Positions 27,867-36,894 are shown, counted from the first letter of the stretch. The stretch: DNA of 64,000 bases from Bin80 sp965215475 (GCA_965215475.1 OZ244061.1:2232001-2296000), one strand, 5' to 3'. Notes: generated from the letters alone by a model not told the origin. A program made the numbers and translations.

Positions 27867-28327
27867 TTGCCCTCGTACAACGTGTCCGAAAAGCTTCCGT
27901 TGTGGTAGAGGATGCCACAGTTGGCAGGATTGATCAAGGTCTGCTCATCTTCTTGGGAATTCATTCACAGGATCGTCACTCGGAAGCAGATTGGCTGGCA
28001 CGCAAGTGCATAAATCTTCGCATTTTCCCGGATGATACTGGACAAATGAATCTGTCTGTTCGAGATATTGATGCGGACATACTTCTTGTGTCTCAATTCA
28101 CGCTCTATGGAAATGCCAATAAGGGACATCGGCCTTCCTTCACAGAAGCTGCTCGCCCCGAGATTGCTGAGCCCCTATACGAGCATGTTAAGCGCAAACT
28201 ATCAAGCGAATTGGGATCCCCCATTGCCTGTGGCCGATTTGGTGCGTCCATGCAGGTTTCTCTGGTAAACGATGGGCCGGTGACGATCTGGATTGAACGT
28301 ACTCCTGAGAAGATTCAGGATCCCTGA
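27863..28327 (+). CDS. dtd: D-aminoacyl-tRNA deacylase
   Basis: The 154-residue protein has the Dtd signatures MIALVQRVRKASVVVEDA, LLVSQFTLYGNANKGHRPSF (the SQFTL catalytic region) and SLVNDGPVTIWIE, which contains the conserved NxGP(V)T element as NDGPVT. It hydrolyses D-amino acids from mischarged tRNAs, acting in the cytoplasm as a homodimer. Its ATG overlaps the TGA of rdgB, forming a two-gene quality-control operon. Length matches the family (about 145-155). Confidence 0.95.
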   Translation: MIALVQRVRKASVVVEDATVGRIDQGLLIFLGIHSQDRHSEADWLARKCINLRIFPDDTGQMNLSVRDIDADILLVSQFTLYGNANKGHRPSFTEAARPEIAEPLYEHVKRKLSSELGSPIACGRFGASMQVSLVNDGPVTIWIERTPEKIQDP

Positions 28328-28603
28328 GCATCTCCAATAGGCACAGTCAAGGGTAGAGAAGATCATCAAGTAATTTCTGAACGAATGGAATCTCACGTAT
28401 CCAGTTGGCCTATATATATGGATGGCCACTCTACTGGACGAATCACTCAGATAGAATCGCCTCCTCAGACTACTAAAATTTCGTAGATCCTCATAGAGTG
28501 AAAGTGTTGAGAGAAGCTACTTTTCTGAATCAAGGCGATCAAGAATGAATGGAAAAACGAGCATGGGGAGTAGGAGGAATCCCGCAAATCGTCTGTATGT
28601 TAA

Positions 28604-28825
28604 ATGTCGCTTAAAACTTCAGATTCAATGTCGTTCTTAAAATCTATGCGATTCAACCTTTTTAAGGGGATGGGGATTGTATGCGGAGGAGGTTCTGCAT
28701 ATGTTGAACAGATTATTCGTCGTAGCGATAGGGAGGCTCTGAATCTCGATCTTGAGGCAGTAGGGGGCGATATGTGGACCGTAATACATCGAGAAAGCGA
28801 CAAAGTGAAAGCTTCCGATCAGTAG
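28604..28825 (+). CDS. Small conserved-type protein upstream of a DUF2335 gene
   Basis: Up to 73 residues from the first ATG; starts at 28628 or 28646 (MRFNLFKGMGIVCGGG) are equally possible. The segment REALNLDLEAVGGDMWTVI resembles the short conserved core of small proteins that are often encoded next to DUF2335 membrane proteins, with a pattern of acidic residue, L, x5, VG-D. No signal peptide or membrane helix is evident. It is followed 20 bp later by the start of the broken DUF2335 gene. The function is unknown, and recognition rests on recalled pattern, so confidence is modest. 28328-28603 upstream shows no gene. Confidence 0.5.
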   Translation: MSLKTSDSMSFLKSMRFNLFKGMGIVCGGGSAYVEQIIRRSDREALNLDLEAVGGDMWTVIHRESDKVKASDQ

Positions 28826-28845
28826 AAACGCCAAGTAGTCGGTGA

Positions 28846-29209
28846 ATGAGCAATCTTCCGCACGCTAGGAACGAACAAGTCCTGTGGTGCTCCATGAACA
28901 GAGAAGCCTAGCTGTTCAACAAATTCATCAAGGTCCCCTTCCATCTCCCGAGGATTTGGAGAGATATGAAAAAACCATCCCTGGACTCGGGGAATGGCTA
29001 CTAGTGAACAGACACATCGACATAAAATGGAGGCACTGGCAGTCAAATCTTTCAGCGTTGGGCCGTGGTTAGCCTTCACGTTGGGCGTGTTAAGCATAGT
29101 GGCCACGGTGATTCTCTTGCTGAAGGGTATTTGGCCTGCCCTTTTCTTAATTCCTGTCGGATTCATCCCTTCTACGTTGTCATCTCTATTTTGGAGAAAC
29201 AACAGGTGA
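28846..29209 (+). pseudogene. DUF2335 membrane protein, frameshifted
   Basis: Two overlapping frames together encode a DUF2335 protein. The first has VQQIHQGPLPSPEDLERYE and TIPGLGE, the family's N-terminal signature (GPLP-PE-L-YE--PG). The second has EQTHRHKMEALAVKS and two membrane segments (AFTLGVLSIVATVILLL, ALFLIPVGFIPSTL). The switch occurs near 28993, where one base appears lost. An ATG at 28846 in the third frame (MSNLPHARNEQVL) may be the original start, implying a second loss near 28884. The intact protein would be about 120 residues with a cytoplasmic N-terminus. Function of the family is unknown. The broken state is inferred from frame continuity. 29210-29455 holds no gene. Confidence 0.65.
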
Positions 29210-29455
29210 CACAAGCCTGAACGGAAATTCCAAGTGGTCACGCCTATAGCCACTGGAATGGTTTTGGCTTTGAATGATGTTCGCCAATGAACTGTGCCCA
29301 ACACAGTTAGGCAAAAGTTTTAACGCACAATACCCTTAATATCTTCTCAAAACCTCCCATCCGATGTGGAGGGGGAGAAAAGAGTCGTCCATAGAAAGGC
29401 AGGAACCGTTCCTCAGATATTAAAGCACTCCAGATAGATCCTCTATGAAAGCTCA

Positions 29456-30373
29456 CTACTCCATTTCTGCTGCAAGCGTTTCATGCGCAGCTTCCAAGGC
29501 GGCTTTTACTTCGAGGATTCCCTCGATTTCACGATCCTCGGGGCCATGCTCAATCCCACAATATCCATTGTAGCCAGCTGCCAGAACAATCCGCAGCATG
29601 CGCTCATAATCCAAGGGGCTGGAATTGCCGTTGTCATCGTACACGTTGGTTTTCACACTCACTCCCGTCGCATAAGGCATGAGCTCTTCCACCCCGCGGT
29701 ACGAATCATAGGTAGTCTCCCCGTCAATCCGGAAATTCCCAAAATCGGGGAGCGTACCGGCACGAGGATGATCGGCCATTTCAATTGTACCTGCAAGCCA
29801 TTTCCCATTACTTGAATAGCCTCCGTGGTTCTCAATAATTACATGTAAGCCATGCTCTTCCCCAAACTCACAAAGTTGGTGTAGACCATCTGCAACCAGT
29901 TTCATTTGCTCATCGTAGCTTCCCTCGCTGTAACCATTGACCCGAATGGAGTGACATCCCAAATGTTTGGCCGCAGTCACCCACTTGAAGTGTCGCTCCA
30001 CAGATTCGCGTCGCAATTTGGCGTCAGGATCCCCTAAATTTCCTTCACGATCGCACATGATGAGAATGCTGGTTGCCCCCACATCGTCGGCCCGTTTTTT
30101 CATCTCATTTAGATAGTCAGTGTCCTCCGCCTTCTCCATAAAGAATTGATTCACATATTCCAACCCTAAAATCCCATTCTCCGCCGCAATGGCAGCAAAG
30201 TCTAGGTTATCAAATTTTCCTGCAAAAATGGAACGGTGGAGTGACCACTGAGCAAGCGAAATCTTAAAGAGCTCCTTTTTAGGGGAACCCCAGACTTGAG
30301 AGGAAAGGGGGAGTGCGATAGCGGCTAAAGCGCTTGTCTTTAAAAAATTTCGTCGAGATGTGTGCATTTTCAT
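29456..30373 (-). CDS. Sugar phosphate isomerase/epimerase (AP-endonuclease-2 TIM barrel), Tat-exported
   Basis: The 305-residue protein has a Tat signal (SRRNFLKTSALAAIALPL) and a xylose-isomerase-like TIM barrel: ENGILGLEYVNQFF, HLGCHSIRVNGYSEG, EEHGLHVIIENHGGYSSNG, LPDFGNFRID, and GYNGYCGIEHGPED, supplying the metal-binding Glu, His and Asp residues. The family interconverts keto and aldo sugars or epimerises them. Export with DUF1080 and Gfo/Idh/MocA proteins is typical of the 3-keto-sugar route. It lies 24 bp downstream of the ThuA-dehydrogenase fusion on the same strand and is probably co-transcribed. The specific sugar is unknown. Confidence 0.88.
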   Translation of the reverse strand: MKMHTSRRNFLKTSALAAIALPLSSQVWGSPKKELFKISLAQWSLHRSIFAGKFDNLDFAAIAAENGILGLEYVNQFFMEKAEDTDYLNEMKKRADDVGATSILIMCDREGNLGDPDAKLRRESVERHFKWVTAAKHLGCHSIRVNGYSEGSYDEQMKLVADGLHQLCEFGEEHGLHVIIENHGGYSSNGKWLAGTIEMADHPRAGTLPDFGNFRIDGETTYDSYRGVEELMPYATGVSVKTNVYDDNGNSSPLDYERMLRIVLAAGYNGYCGIEHGPEDREIEGILEVKAALEAAHETLAAEME

Positions 30374-30397
30374 TGTACTGAATTTGTTTTAATTACG

Positions 30398-33247
30398 TTA
30401 CTGTGCAAGACCAGGGCCATTGAACCGAATCCAGTCGAGTTCCATGACAGGATCTTCTTCCGTAGACTCAAAGGTAAGGATTAGTGTGATAGTATTTGTA
30501 CTGGAAGTGATCGGGAGAGTAATCTCTCTCCAATTTTCGTAGGACCCTTTGGGTAGTGTTTCCATCCCAGGAAAGTCGGCAGATACACCAGCAACATAAT
30601 CTGCCTGATATGGTGTGACGGGATCGCCAGTGTCAGGGGAGATTTCAATTTCGGCCAAAACGGCTTCAAGAATATCGGCAGAAAAACGGAGTGTACCTTT
30701 TCCGGTTGCGCGAAAACGCAATGTAAGATCGTCGATACCATGAAGATTCAGAGGTACATATGTGAGTCGGGATCCATTCTCAAGAGGCATGGAGCTGAGG
30801 ACCGTTCCGCTCCAGTCCCTGCTCGCAGGGTGTGTAGCATAGGTTTCTCTGGTTGATTTTTCCGAACTACTAATGTGCTCCGCTTCCTTCAAACGGGGAT
30901 GCAATTTTATTTTCTGGCAGGAAGTCTCCAAGCATGCCTTGATAAGAGCGAAACGATCTACATAATGTATTGGGGGAGAATGTGTGTAGTCCTGTGTGAT
31001 GGAAAATTCTCCTTCAGGTCCAGAATACTCAGATAAAGGAATGGGAGAAGTATCAAACCCGCTAAATATATGGACGGCGATCTCGTTTTCGATTGCCCGA
31101 TCATGGACAGTAACACGATAGGCATAGGTTGAATCAAAATCAAAGATGCCTCCCTCCGGTGGCCAGTCCAAACTCAGTGGTAGTACCGTGGGAGGATCAG
31201 GGATGGCCGGACTTGGTTGGTCAGACAAGCCATAGTAATCCAATCGCACCAACTGCGCATTCGCATTACTACCCCAGAACTGATCTCCCCATTCAATGAT
31301 GTGGAGGCGGCCACGTGGCCCGACCTCAATATCCATTGGCCTGATATAGTCATTTCCTGGCAGGAATGGGTCAATCTCCAGGACCTTTCCCTGCTCATCA
31401 AGAGAGACAATCTTTACCCAGTTACGCATCCATTCGTAGATCATAACCTTCCCGTTGTAGTAGGGAGGAAGGGCAGTATCTAGGGCATTAGCTTGATCGA
31501 AATGAAAAATCGGACCAGCCATCGGATTCAGGCCACCAGCACCTAGCTCAGGGTATTCTTCACTAGGCCCATAGTAATATCGAATCCATGCGGGGAGAGC
31601 CGGGGGGAGTTCCCGTACACCTGTATTATACTCAGATTCATTGATGGGACTGTTTACATCTGACTGAACGTACTCCTGTTCTGCCAGGTGATAGTGCGTA
31701 TAGGAGTCATTGTAACCTGTAAAGAATGGCCAGCCATAAAAACCGGGTTCCTTTGCCTGGTTGAATTCATCCCAACTATCTACAAGGCCGGGACCCACAT
31801 CTCCCCAGTACACCCATCCCGTTGAATCGTCAATGGAGATTCTGAATGGATTTCGGTGCCCCATCGAATAGATCTCTCCACGATGCAGGGAGTCTGCTTG
31901 AAATAAATTTCCTTCAGGGATTGAATAGGACCCATCCGGCTCGGGCTTGATTCGGAGAATCTTGCCGCGCAAGTCATTCGTGTTGGCAGCCGAGCGCCCT
32001 TGATCCGATGCTCGCCTCAGGTCTAGATTGGAAGCGTTTCGATCACCACCAGAGTTATCCCCGGTTGATAAATACAGTAACCCATCTTTGTCAAACTGGA
32101 GGGAGCCACCCGAATGACAGCATACAAGGCGCTGAACAGGAATCTCCAGAATTGCAATTTCACTATCCATGTCCAACATGTGACCGTCGTAGATGAACCT
32201 GGAAAGACGGTTTACGTTCGGCTTATCGGAAATCACAGAATAGTAGATATAGACCCACTGATTCTCGTCAAAATTAGGATCTAAAGCCAATCCGAGGAGG
32301 CCATCTTCAATTTTTTTATCTACGGGGAGCCACCCGATTACACGCATTTTTTCGGTTTCGGGCTCCCAGATTTTGACGACTCCGGCCCATTCAATAATGA
32401 AAACACGCCCGTCAGAGGTAATATCAATTTCCATAGGATCGGTAAGCTCCTTAGTGAGAATTACTTCATCATAGGCTGATGCAAGAGTTGCGGTCACATC
32501 GGCCTCCACAATTCCTGCGGCCCACTGAATGCCTCCTAATAGATGAGAGCGCATATAGGGATCTTCGTAGCTCTCCACGGTATTTCCGAGCCCGGTATAC
32601 CACGCCCGCCCCCCATCGTAGTGGTGTGCCCAAGCAATCGGGTGGTCGTCTCCCATGGTTCCTCCTTCATAAGAAGATTCTTTGACTACGGCCAGTACAT
32701 GGACATTTGGCCGTGGATTAATAGTATAGTTTTGCCACTCATCCGTATGATTCCAAAGCATGGGTAGCCCTTTAGTCGAAGGGTGAAAGCGATCCGTTAC
32801 AATGATGTCTGCCGGCTGAACCTCCGAGTGTGAGGAAAAGTATGCACCAACAAGGCCTCCATACCAATTCCAGTTGTATTCAGTATCTGCAGCAGAATGA
32901 ACACCAACCCATCCACCTCCCGACTGGATATATGCCATCAGCCCCTTCTGTTGCTCGGCAGTGAGAACATCCGGTATCGTATTAAAAAAAACTACAGTAC
33001 GAAAATGTTGTAAGGAATCGGAGTGAAGATAATCTGCATTTTCGGTTGCGAACACCCCAAAATCATGTTCAAATCCGAGAGCTTTGATCGTTTCTACTCC
33101 GGCTTCAATTAAGTTTTGCAGAGATTCCTCAGTGTTGGAAAAGATCATCACATCATAAGCGTTTTGTCCCACTGCATCTGTGCCGTCCATGCCAATGGTC
33201 ACGGCCATGATCAATCCGGCAAGACCTACTTTTATCCTGTTCTGCAT
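30398..33247 (-). CDS. ThuA-like / sorbosone-type dehydrogenase / CBM-like secreted fusion
   Basis: This intact 949-residue protein has a signal peptide (VGLAGLIMAVTIGMDGTDA). Domains in order are a ThuA-like domain at about 30-245 (VVFFNTIPDVLTAEQQKGL, SGGGWVGVHSAADTEYNWNW, HPIAWAHHYDGGRAWYTGLG), a glucose/sorbosone dehydrogenase propeller at about 265-690 (DPMEIDITSDGRVFIIEWAG, LVCCHSGGSLQFDKDGLLYL, RGKILRIKPEPDGSY), and a C-terminal beta-sandwich with a CBM6-like end (LILTFESTEEDPVMELDWI). ThuA-related proteins take part in 3-keto-trehalose metabolism in rhizobia. The propeller would oxidise sugars with PQQ or a similar cofactor. It is upstream of the exported isomerase. The fusion suggests one surface enzyme for sugar oxidation. 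Substrate unknown. Confidence 0.87.
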   Translation of the reverse strand: MQNRIKVGLAGLIMAVTIGMDGTDAVGQNAYDVMIFSNTEESLQNLIEAGVETIKALGFEHDFGVFATENADYLHSDSLQHFRTVVFFNTIPDVLTAEQQKGLMAYIQSGGGWVGVHSAADTEYNWNWYGGLVGAYFSSHSEVQPADIIVTDRFHPSTKGLPMLWNHTDEWQNYTINPRPNVHVLAVVKESSYEGGTMGDDHPIAWAHHYDGGRAWYTGLGNTVESYEDPYMRSHLLGGIQWAAGIVEADVTATLASAYDEVILTKELTDPMEIDITSDGRVFIIEWAGVVKIWEPETEKMRVIGWLPVDKKIEDGLLGLALDPNFDENQWVYIYYSVISDKPNVNRLSRFIYDGHMLDMDSEIAILEIPVQRLVCCHSGGSLQFDKDGLLYLSTGDNSGGDRNASNLDLRRASDQGRSAANTNDLRGKILRIKPEPDGSYSIPEGNLFQADSLHRGEIYSMGHRNPFRISIDDSTGWVYWGDVGPGLVDSWDEFNQAKEPGFYGWPFFTGYNDSYTHYHLAEQEYVQSDVNSPINESEYNTGVRELPPALPAWIRYYYGPSEEYPELGAGGLNPMAGPIFHFDQANALDTALPPYYNGKVMIYEWMRNWVKIVSLDEQGKVLEIDPFLPGNDYIRPMDIEVGPRGRLHIIEWGDQFWGSNANAQLVRLDYYGLSDQPSPAIPDPPTVLPLSLDWPPEGGIFDFDSTYAYRVTVHDRAIENEIAVHIFSGFDTSPIPLSEYSGPEGEFSITQDYTHSPPIHYVDRFALIKACLETSCQKIKLHPRLKEAEHISSSEKSTRETYATHPASRDWSGTVLSSMPLENGSRLTYVPLNLHGIDDLTLRFRATGKGTLRFSADILEAVLAEIEISPDTGDPVTPYQADYVAGVSADFPGMETLPKGSYENWREITLPITSSTNTITLILTFESTEEDPVMELDWIRFNGPGLAQ

Positions 33248-33849
33248 ATCAGTCGAATATTTTTACACGGACACTCTAGTACCCACAAAGATAGATCATA
33301 GCATTGAATACCGAGTGGTTTTTTGCATCTGAACGCCATCCCCGCCAAGGGAAATTTATTCCATGACTCCTCCATGTCTATGGCATGCGTTCCATCCATC
33401 TCCGTCTTCCTTCCTCGGCAGATCAACGAATAAGAAGTTCATTCTTTCAGTGGACTCGTAATGTTGTTGATCAGTAGCTGCATATTCTATATTGCTTCTA
33501 CGGTTCCAGTACACTTCAGGATTGATCCGTCACAGGAATTAGTGGCTTGTACCTCTAACCCGAGTCCTATGTATGTGTGTCCCCAGAAGATCAAGCTTAG
33601 AGAGTAATTCATTTCTGCATGATATGACTCTCAAAATCGCATCATAGAGAATCATCTTATGGAGACCATCTGCAAATATTGGATAGCGAGCCGACTGTAA
33701 GTCCGCAGCAGAGATGCCTCCTTAGTCACGTCACTCCCTCCTTTTTCCAAGTTTTGTTCTCATTTTTGATCCAGAGACGAGGGGGGCTCGGAGTGAGTTG
33801 CAACGATCCCAGGTCAAACAAGATTTAAAGAAATAACCAATCCACATGT
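33248..33849. other. Gene-free intergenic region
   Basis: About 600 bp between the ThuA fusion and the lactonase gene. Short open frames here have no recognisable product, signal peptide or supporting context. I see no strong inverted repeat. It must include the promoter of the ThuA-isomerase operon near its left end. Confidence 0.45.
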
Positions 33850-34908
33850 TTATCTTGACAAGAACTTAACGCAGGCGGGGCTCGGTACATGCACGACCTG
33901 AGAAGATTCAGAAAGATGTCCGGTTTCTTGATCAATACGAAAAACGATCAAAGTGTCTGAGTCTTGGTTTGCGGCGATCAAATACTTTCCATCGGGATTC
34001 AGAGAGAAATTACGTGGGGTTCTTCCGTGCGTCGGAAACCACATAGGGCTTGCCAGATTTCGTTTATCTAGAATCTGAAAACAAACGATACTGGCGGGGC
34101 CGCGGAGTGATGCATACAAAAAATTTCCTGTAGGATGGACATGAATATCTGCGCCGGATCGAGTTCCAGTATACCCCTGAGGCAGTGCGTTTACGGTATT
34201 TAATAGATCTAAATGACCGTCTTTCCATGAAAGAATAGAAATAGAGGAGTCCAGTTCATTGAGCAGGTATACAGTGGTTCCAGAGGGATGGAAGACCAAA
34301 TGTCTTGGGCCTGCCCCCGAATGAATTTTTAGGGGAGATCCAGAGATTTTGAGGTTCCCATTATCTATATGGTACACGTAGATCTGATCTGTACCCAGAT
34401 CTGGAACTAGGCAGTATTTACCTGTTGGATCTGGAACAATTGCATGTGGGTGGGGAGCTCTCTGTCGTGAAGGATTTGACCCAGATCCCGTGTGTTGTAT
34501 ATGTTTGGCAATTTGTTCAAGCTTACCGTGATCGTCCAATTTTATAGAGGTGACGGACCCACCCACATAATTGGCGGCCAAGATGTGATTTTCGTTGATA
34601 CTAACATAGCATGGAGCACCTCCTTGTGTACCGATTTGACCAAGCGGTTCAAGAACTGTAGGGGTGGCATCCCACCCCCATCCCTGCAGGGCACCTTGCG
34701 GCGAACTGTCAAACTCTAGTGTTTCACTTGTTGCGTAAAGTCGTTTATTTGCGGCGTCTATCGCCAAATATGAGGGGCTAGGAAGCCCTCGAAATGCATT
34801 CTCTGGCCGGAGCCTTCCATCATGGAAGGAATAGGTATAGATGCCGATCCCGCGTCCATTAACATGGCCGAGGCGCTCAGTGTATGTACCAACAAATACC
34901 GTTATCAT
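33850..34908 (-). CDS. Lactonase family beta-propeller protein (6-phosphogluconolactonase type)
   Basis: The 352-residue protein has seven-bladed-propeller lactonase motifs: FVGTYTERLGHVNGRGIGIY at the start, PSYLAIDAANKRLYATSE, PHPHAIVPDPTGKYCLVPD, GPRHLVFHPSGTTVYLLNE, and RNFSLNPDGKYLIAANQDSD. It lacks a clear signal peptide. The family hydrolyses sugar lactones, as in 6-phosphogluconolactonase of the YbhE type or other aldonolactones. Its ATG overlaps the stop of the GarR-like dehydrogenase (ATGA), so both are coupled and probably work on related sugar acids. Which lactone is used cannot be told. Confidence 0.9.
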   Translation of the reverse strand: MITVFVGTYTERLGHVNGRGIGIYTYSFHDGRLRPENAFRGLPSPSYLAIDAANKRLYATSETLEFDSSPQGALQGWGWDATPTVLEPLGQIGTQGGAPCYVSINENHILAANYVGGSVTSIKLDDHGKLEQIAKHIQHTGSGSNPSRQRAPHPHAIVPDPTGKYCLVPDLGTDQIYVYHIDNGNLKISGSPLKIHSGAGPRHLVFHPSGTTVYLLNELDSSISILSWKDGHLDLLNTVNALPQGYTGTRSGADIHVHPTGNFLYASLRGPASIVCFQILDKRNLASPMWFPTHGRTPRNFSLNPDGKYLIAANQDSDTLIVFRIDQETGHLSESSQVVHVPSPACVKFLSR

Positions 34909-35810
34909 GAATCTTTTATTGCACCAATTTTTACGCCTGCCAAGTTCTCAAGAGCCATGACGAGTGCATGGTTTCCCTCACTCCCGAGACCTCGTTCCTG
35001 TAGGCTGCGATAGAGTTGAAAAATCTGACTGGTCATTGGTAGGGGAATCCCCAATACATCGGCTGCTTCCAAAACCAATCGTAAGTCTTTCTGCTGCAGG
35101 TCAATTGTAAATCCAGGTTCAAAATCTCGTAGGATTGCTTGGGTTCCTCGATTACTGAGCATCCAACTGCCTGCTGCTCCATGTTTGACTGCTTCAAGTG
35201 TCCTTTCGAGATCTAGTCCTCCTTTCTGTGCAAAGAGGAGAGCTTCACTGATGGCCATCATGGAGCCGACTACCAAGATTTGATTCACGAGTTTTACCAT
35301 CTGACCTGCGCCTGTACCTCCCACATGCGTGACCCGACTGGCCATAGCTTCCAATGCATCCATTGCACGCGTCACATCCGTTTTATCTCCGCCGACCATG
35401 ATACTCAGGGTTCCATTCGCTGCCCCCTCACTGCCTCCGCTAATGGGCGCATCTAACATTCGTAATCCCGCCGTGTTAAGCCGGGTTTCCATGCTAATGG
35501 TTGCCTGAGGGCTGATCGTGCTGGTATCAATGATCAGAGAACCAAGTTTTGCGCCTTGTACAACACCATTTTTTCCGAACAGAATATCTTCTACATCTTG
35601 GGTTTCGCTCACACAAAGAAGAATGATATTAGAGCGTGCAGCCACAGTTGCCGCATCAGGTGCTCCATGCGCACCATCGGCTTCAATCGGTGCCATGCGA
35701 GAGGACGTTCGATTCCAGATATGTACTTCAAAACCGGCTTTCAGGAGGTTGCGCACCATCCCTCTTCCCATAATACCGAGACCAATAAATCCAAGGGTTT
35801 CTTTCACCAT
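34905..35810 (-). CDS. NAD(P)-dependent beta-hydroxyacid dehydrogenase (tartronate semialdehyde reductase / HIBADH family)
   Basis: Started at the ATG at 35810 (MVKETLGFIGLGIMGRGM, 301 residues); a further ATG 48 bases upstream would add a non-conserved leader. Motifs are the Rossmann GLGIMG, DAPISGGSEGAANGTLSIMV (substrate-binding GGS/G), and the catalytic-Lys region GTGAGQMVKLVNQILVVGS. The family reduces tartronate semialdehyde or oxidises 3-hydroxyisobutyrate. Coupling to a lactonase (ATGA overlap) points to sugar-acid catabolism. Two short palindromes lie just upstream at 35864-35905 and may be its operator. Confidence 0.9.
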   Translation of the reverse strand: MVKETLGFIGLGIMGRGMVRNLLKAGFEVHIWNRTSSRMAPIEADGAHGAPDAATVAARSNIILLCVSETQDVEDILFGKNGVVQGAKLGSLIIDTSTISPQATISMETRLNTAGLRMLDAPISGGSEGAANGTLSIMVGGDKTDVTRAMDALEAMASRVTHVGGTGAGQMVKLVNQILVVGSMMAISEALLFAQKGGLDLERTLEAVKHGAAGSWMLSNRGTQAILRDFEPGFTIDLQQKDLRLVLEAADVLGIPLPMTSQIFQLYRSLQERGLGSEGNHALVMALENLAGVKIGAIKDS

Positions 35811-35863
35811 CAGTAAGGAATATAATACATGCTCTCGATATCCGTCCGAGAATCCCATACAAT

Positions 35864-35905
35864 TTAGTAGGAGTTCCTACTAACGGTTTAAAGAATATAA
35901 ACCGT
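35864..35905 (-). promoter_or_regulatory. Two abutting inverted repeats upstream of the dehydrogenase-lactonase operon
   Basis: TTAGTAGG (35864-35871) pairs with CCTACTAA (35876-35883), and ACGGTTTA (35883-35890) pairs with TAAACCGT (35898-35905). They share one base and lie about 55 bp upstream of the chosen start. Such paired palindromes suit repressor binding, but could also form an RNA hairpin. 35906-36177 otherwise shows nothing. Confidence 0.4.
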
Positions 35906-36177
35906 AGAATTAAGTATACTTAAGTGGGCAATCTGTTTTTCGGGGCATCTTGCAACGTCCATCTCACTTGAGCGCAAACATTGCTCTGAGAATACCTTAG
36001 GGGATCTTTATATCTGGATCAGGGGGGTGCAAGAGCCTCTGGATAAAGATCCACTCCACCTAGATAGAAGTAAAGAATCTAAGCCTAATGATGTATAAAC
36101 CTACTTCTTTCGTCACTACGGTCACGTCACATTATGTGAATCCGTGTAGATTCATATTCATCCATGCAAACAGTACA

Positions 36178-36645
36178 TTAGCCCCCCCAGTTGAAGATGT
36201 TTGCCAAAAATCCAAGAACTCCCGTGGCTGCTAAGATACTTAGGATGACAATCATGGTATTGTACTTTGCATTCTGAGAATCAATCTTGGATTCCAATCG
36301 AACGATGTTGCCATCAAACTTGGAGTTCTGGGCATCAAACTTGGAGTTCAATTGAGCGATGTTGCCATCAAACTTGGAGTTCAATTGAGCGATGTTGCCA
36401 TCAAACTTGGATTCCAAGCGAGCGATGTTGCCATCAAACTTGGAGTTCAATTGAGCGATGTTGCCATCAAACTTGGATTCCAAGCGAGTTCGGATCGTGT
36501 CAATCCTTTCTAATACGTTTGCTGATGCCATGTCCGTGATCAGTTCTGTGAGTTCATTGGCCTCATCTGCTGTGAGTTCAGGCTTGCGAAGCAAGTAAGA
36601 AATCCCGGTAAATTGACCCATTTGGTCAGGATTTTGTTCGGTCAT
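36178..36645 (-). CDS. Membrane-anchored coiled-coil protein with 11-residue repeats
   Basis: The 155-residue protein has a short N-terminal domain (ELTADEANELTELITDMA), then a run of 11-residue units of the form L-E/N-SKFDGNIA-Q/R at about residues 52-122. A single membrane helix follows at about 131-150 (MIVILSILAATGVLGFLANI), with a two- or three-residue tail. The layout resembles CCDC90/DUF1640-like and Borrelia Bdr proteins: repeat coiled coil plus C-terminal anchor. The repeats are nearly identical at DNA level (33-bp period), so the copy number may vary between strains. The gene is alone. Function is unknown; it probably oligomerises at the inner membrane facing the cytoplasm. Confidence 0.75.
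   Translation of the reverse strand: MTEQNPDQMGQFTGISYLLRKPELTADEANELTELITDMASANVLERIDTIRTRLESKFDGNIAQLNSKFDGNIARLESKFDGNIAQLNSKFDGNIAQLNSKFDAQNSKFDGNIVRLESKIDSQNAKYNTMIVILSILAATGVLGFLANIFNWGG
36304..36489 (-). repeat. 33-bp tandem repeats within the coiled-coil gene
   Basis: The segment GATGTTGCCATCAAACTTGG recurs at 36304, 36358, 36391, 36424 and 36457; the last four are spaced exactly 33 bp. Each unit encodes 11 residues. A shortened unit separates the first from the rest. Near-identity suggests recent expansion by slippage or recombination. Confidence 0.92.
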
Positions 36646-36894
36646 ATATGAATTGAAGTAAAATAGGTTTCACTACGATTCGTAGGAAAAAGTACCCTGT
36701 AGATGGTTGTTTGTTCCTTAATTAACTTGAATACCTGCCTTTACCTGTCATACAGGATTTCGGGACATCTATTGATCCTTCGCATTCTTCTTCTTCTGGA
36801 GTTTACTCATTCAAAAAGGGGATCCTCATTTATTTGTAGATGTCTTTAGACAGATCAATCCTAGAACAATAAGAGCCTCTTGGAAACCTCAGTC

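Noticed and set aside
33232..33426. Short minus-strand frame upstream of the ThuA fusion
   Set aside because: No motif or ribosome-binding site, and it overlaps the start and promoter region of the next gene.
36304..36489. Regular 33-bp repeats resembling a CRISPR array
   Set aside because: The last four units are directly tandem with no unique spacers and the whole stretch is an in-frame coding repeat of 11 residues.
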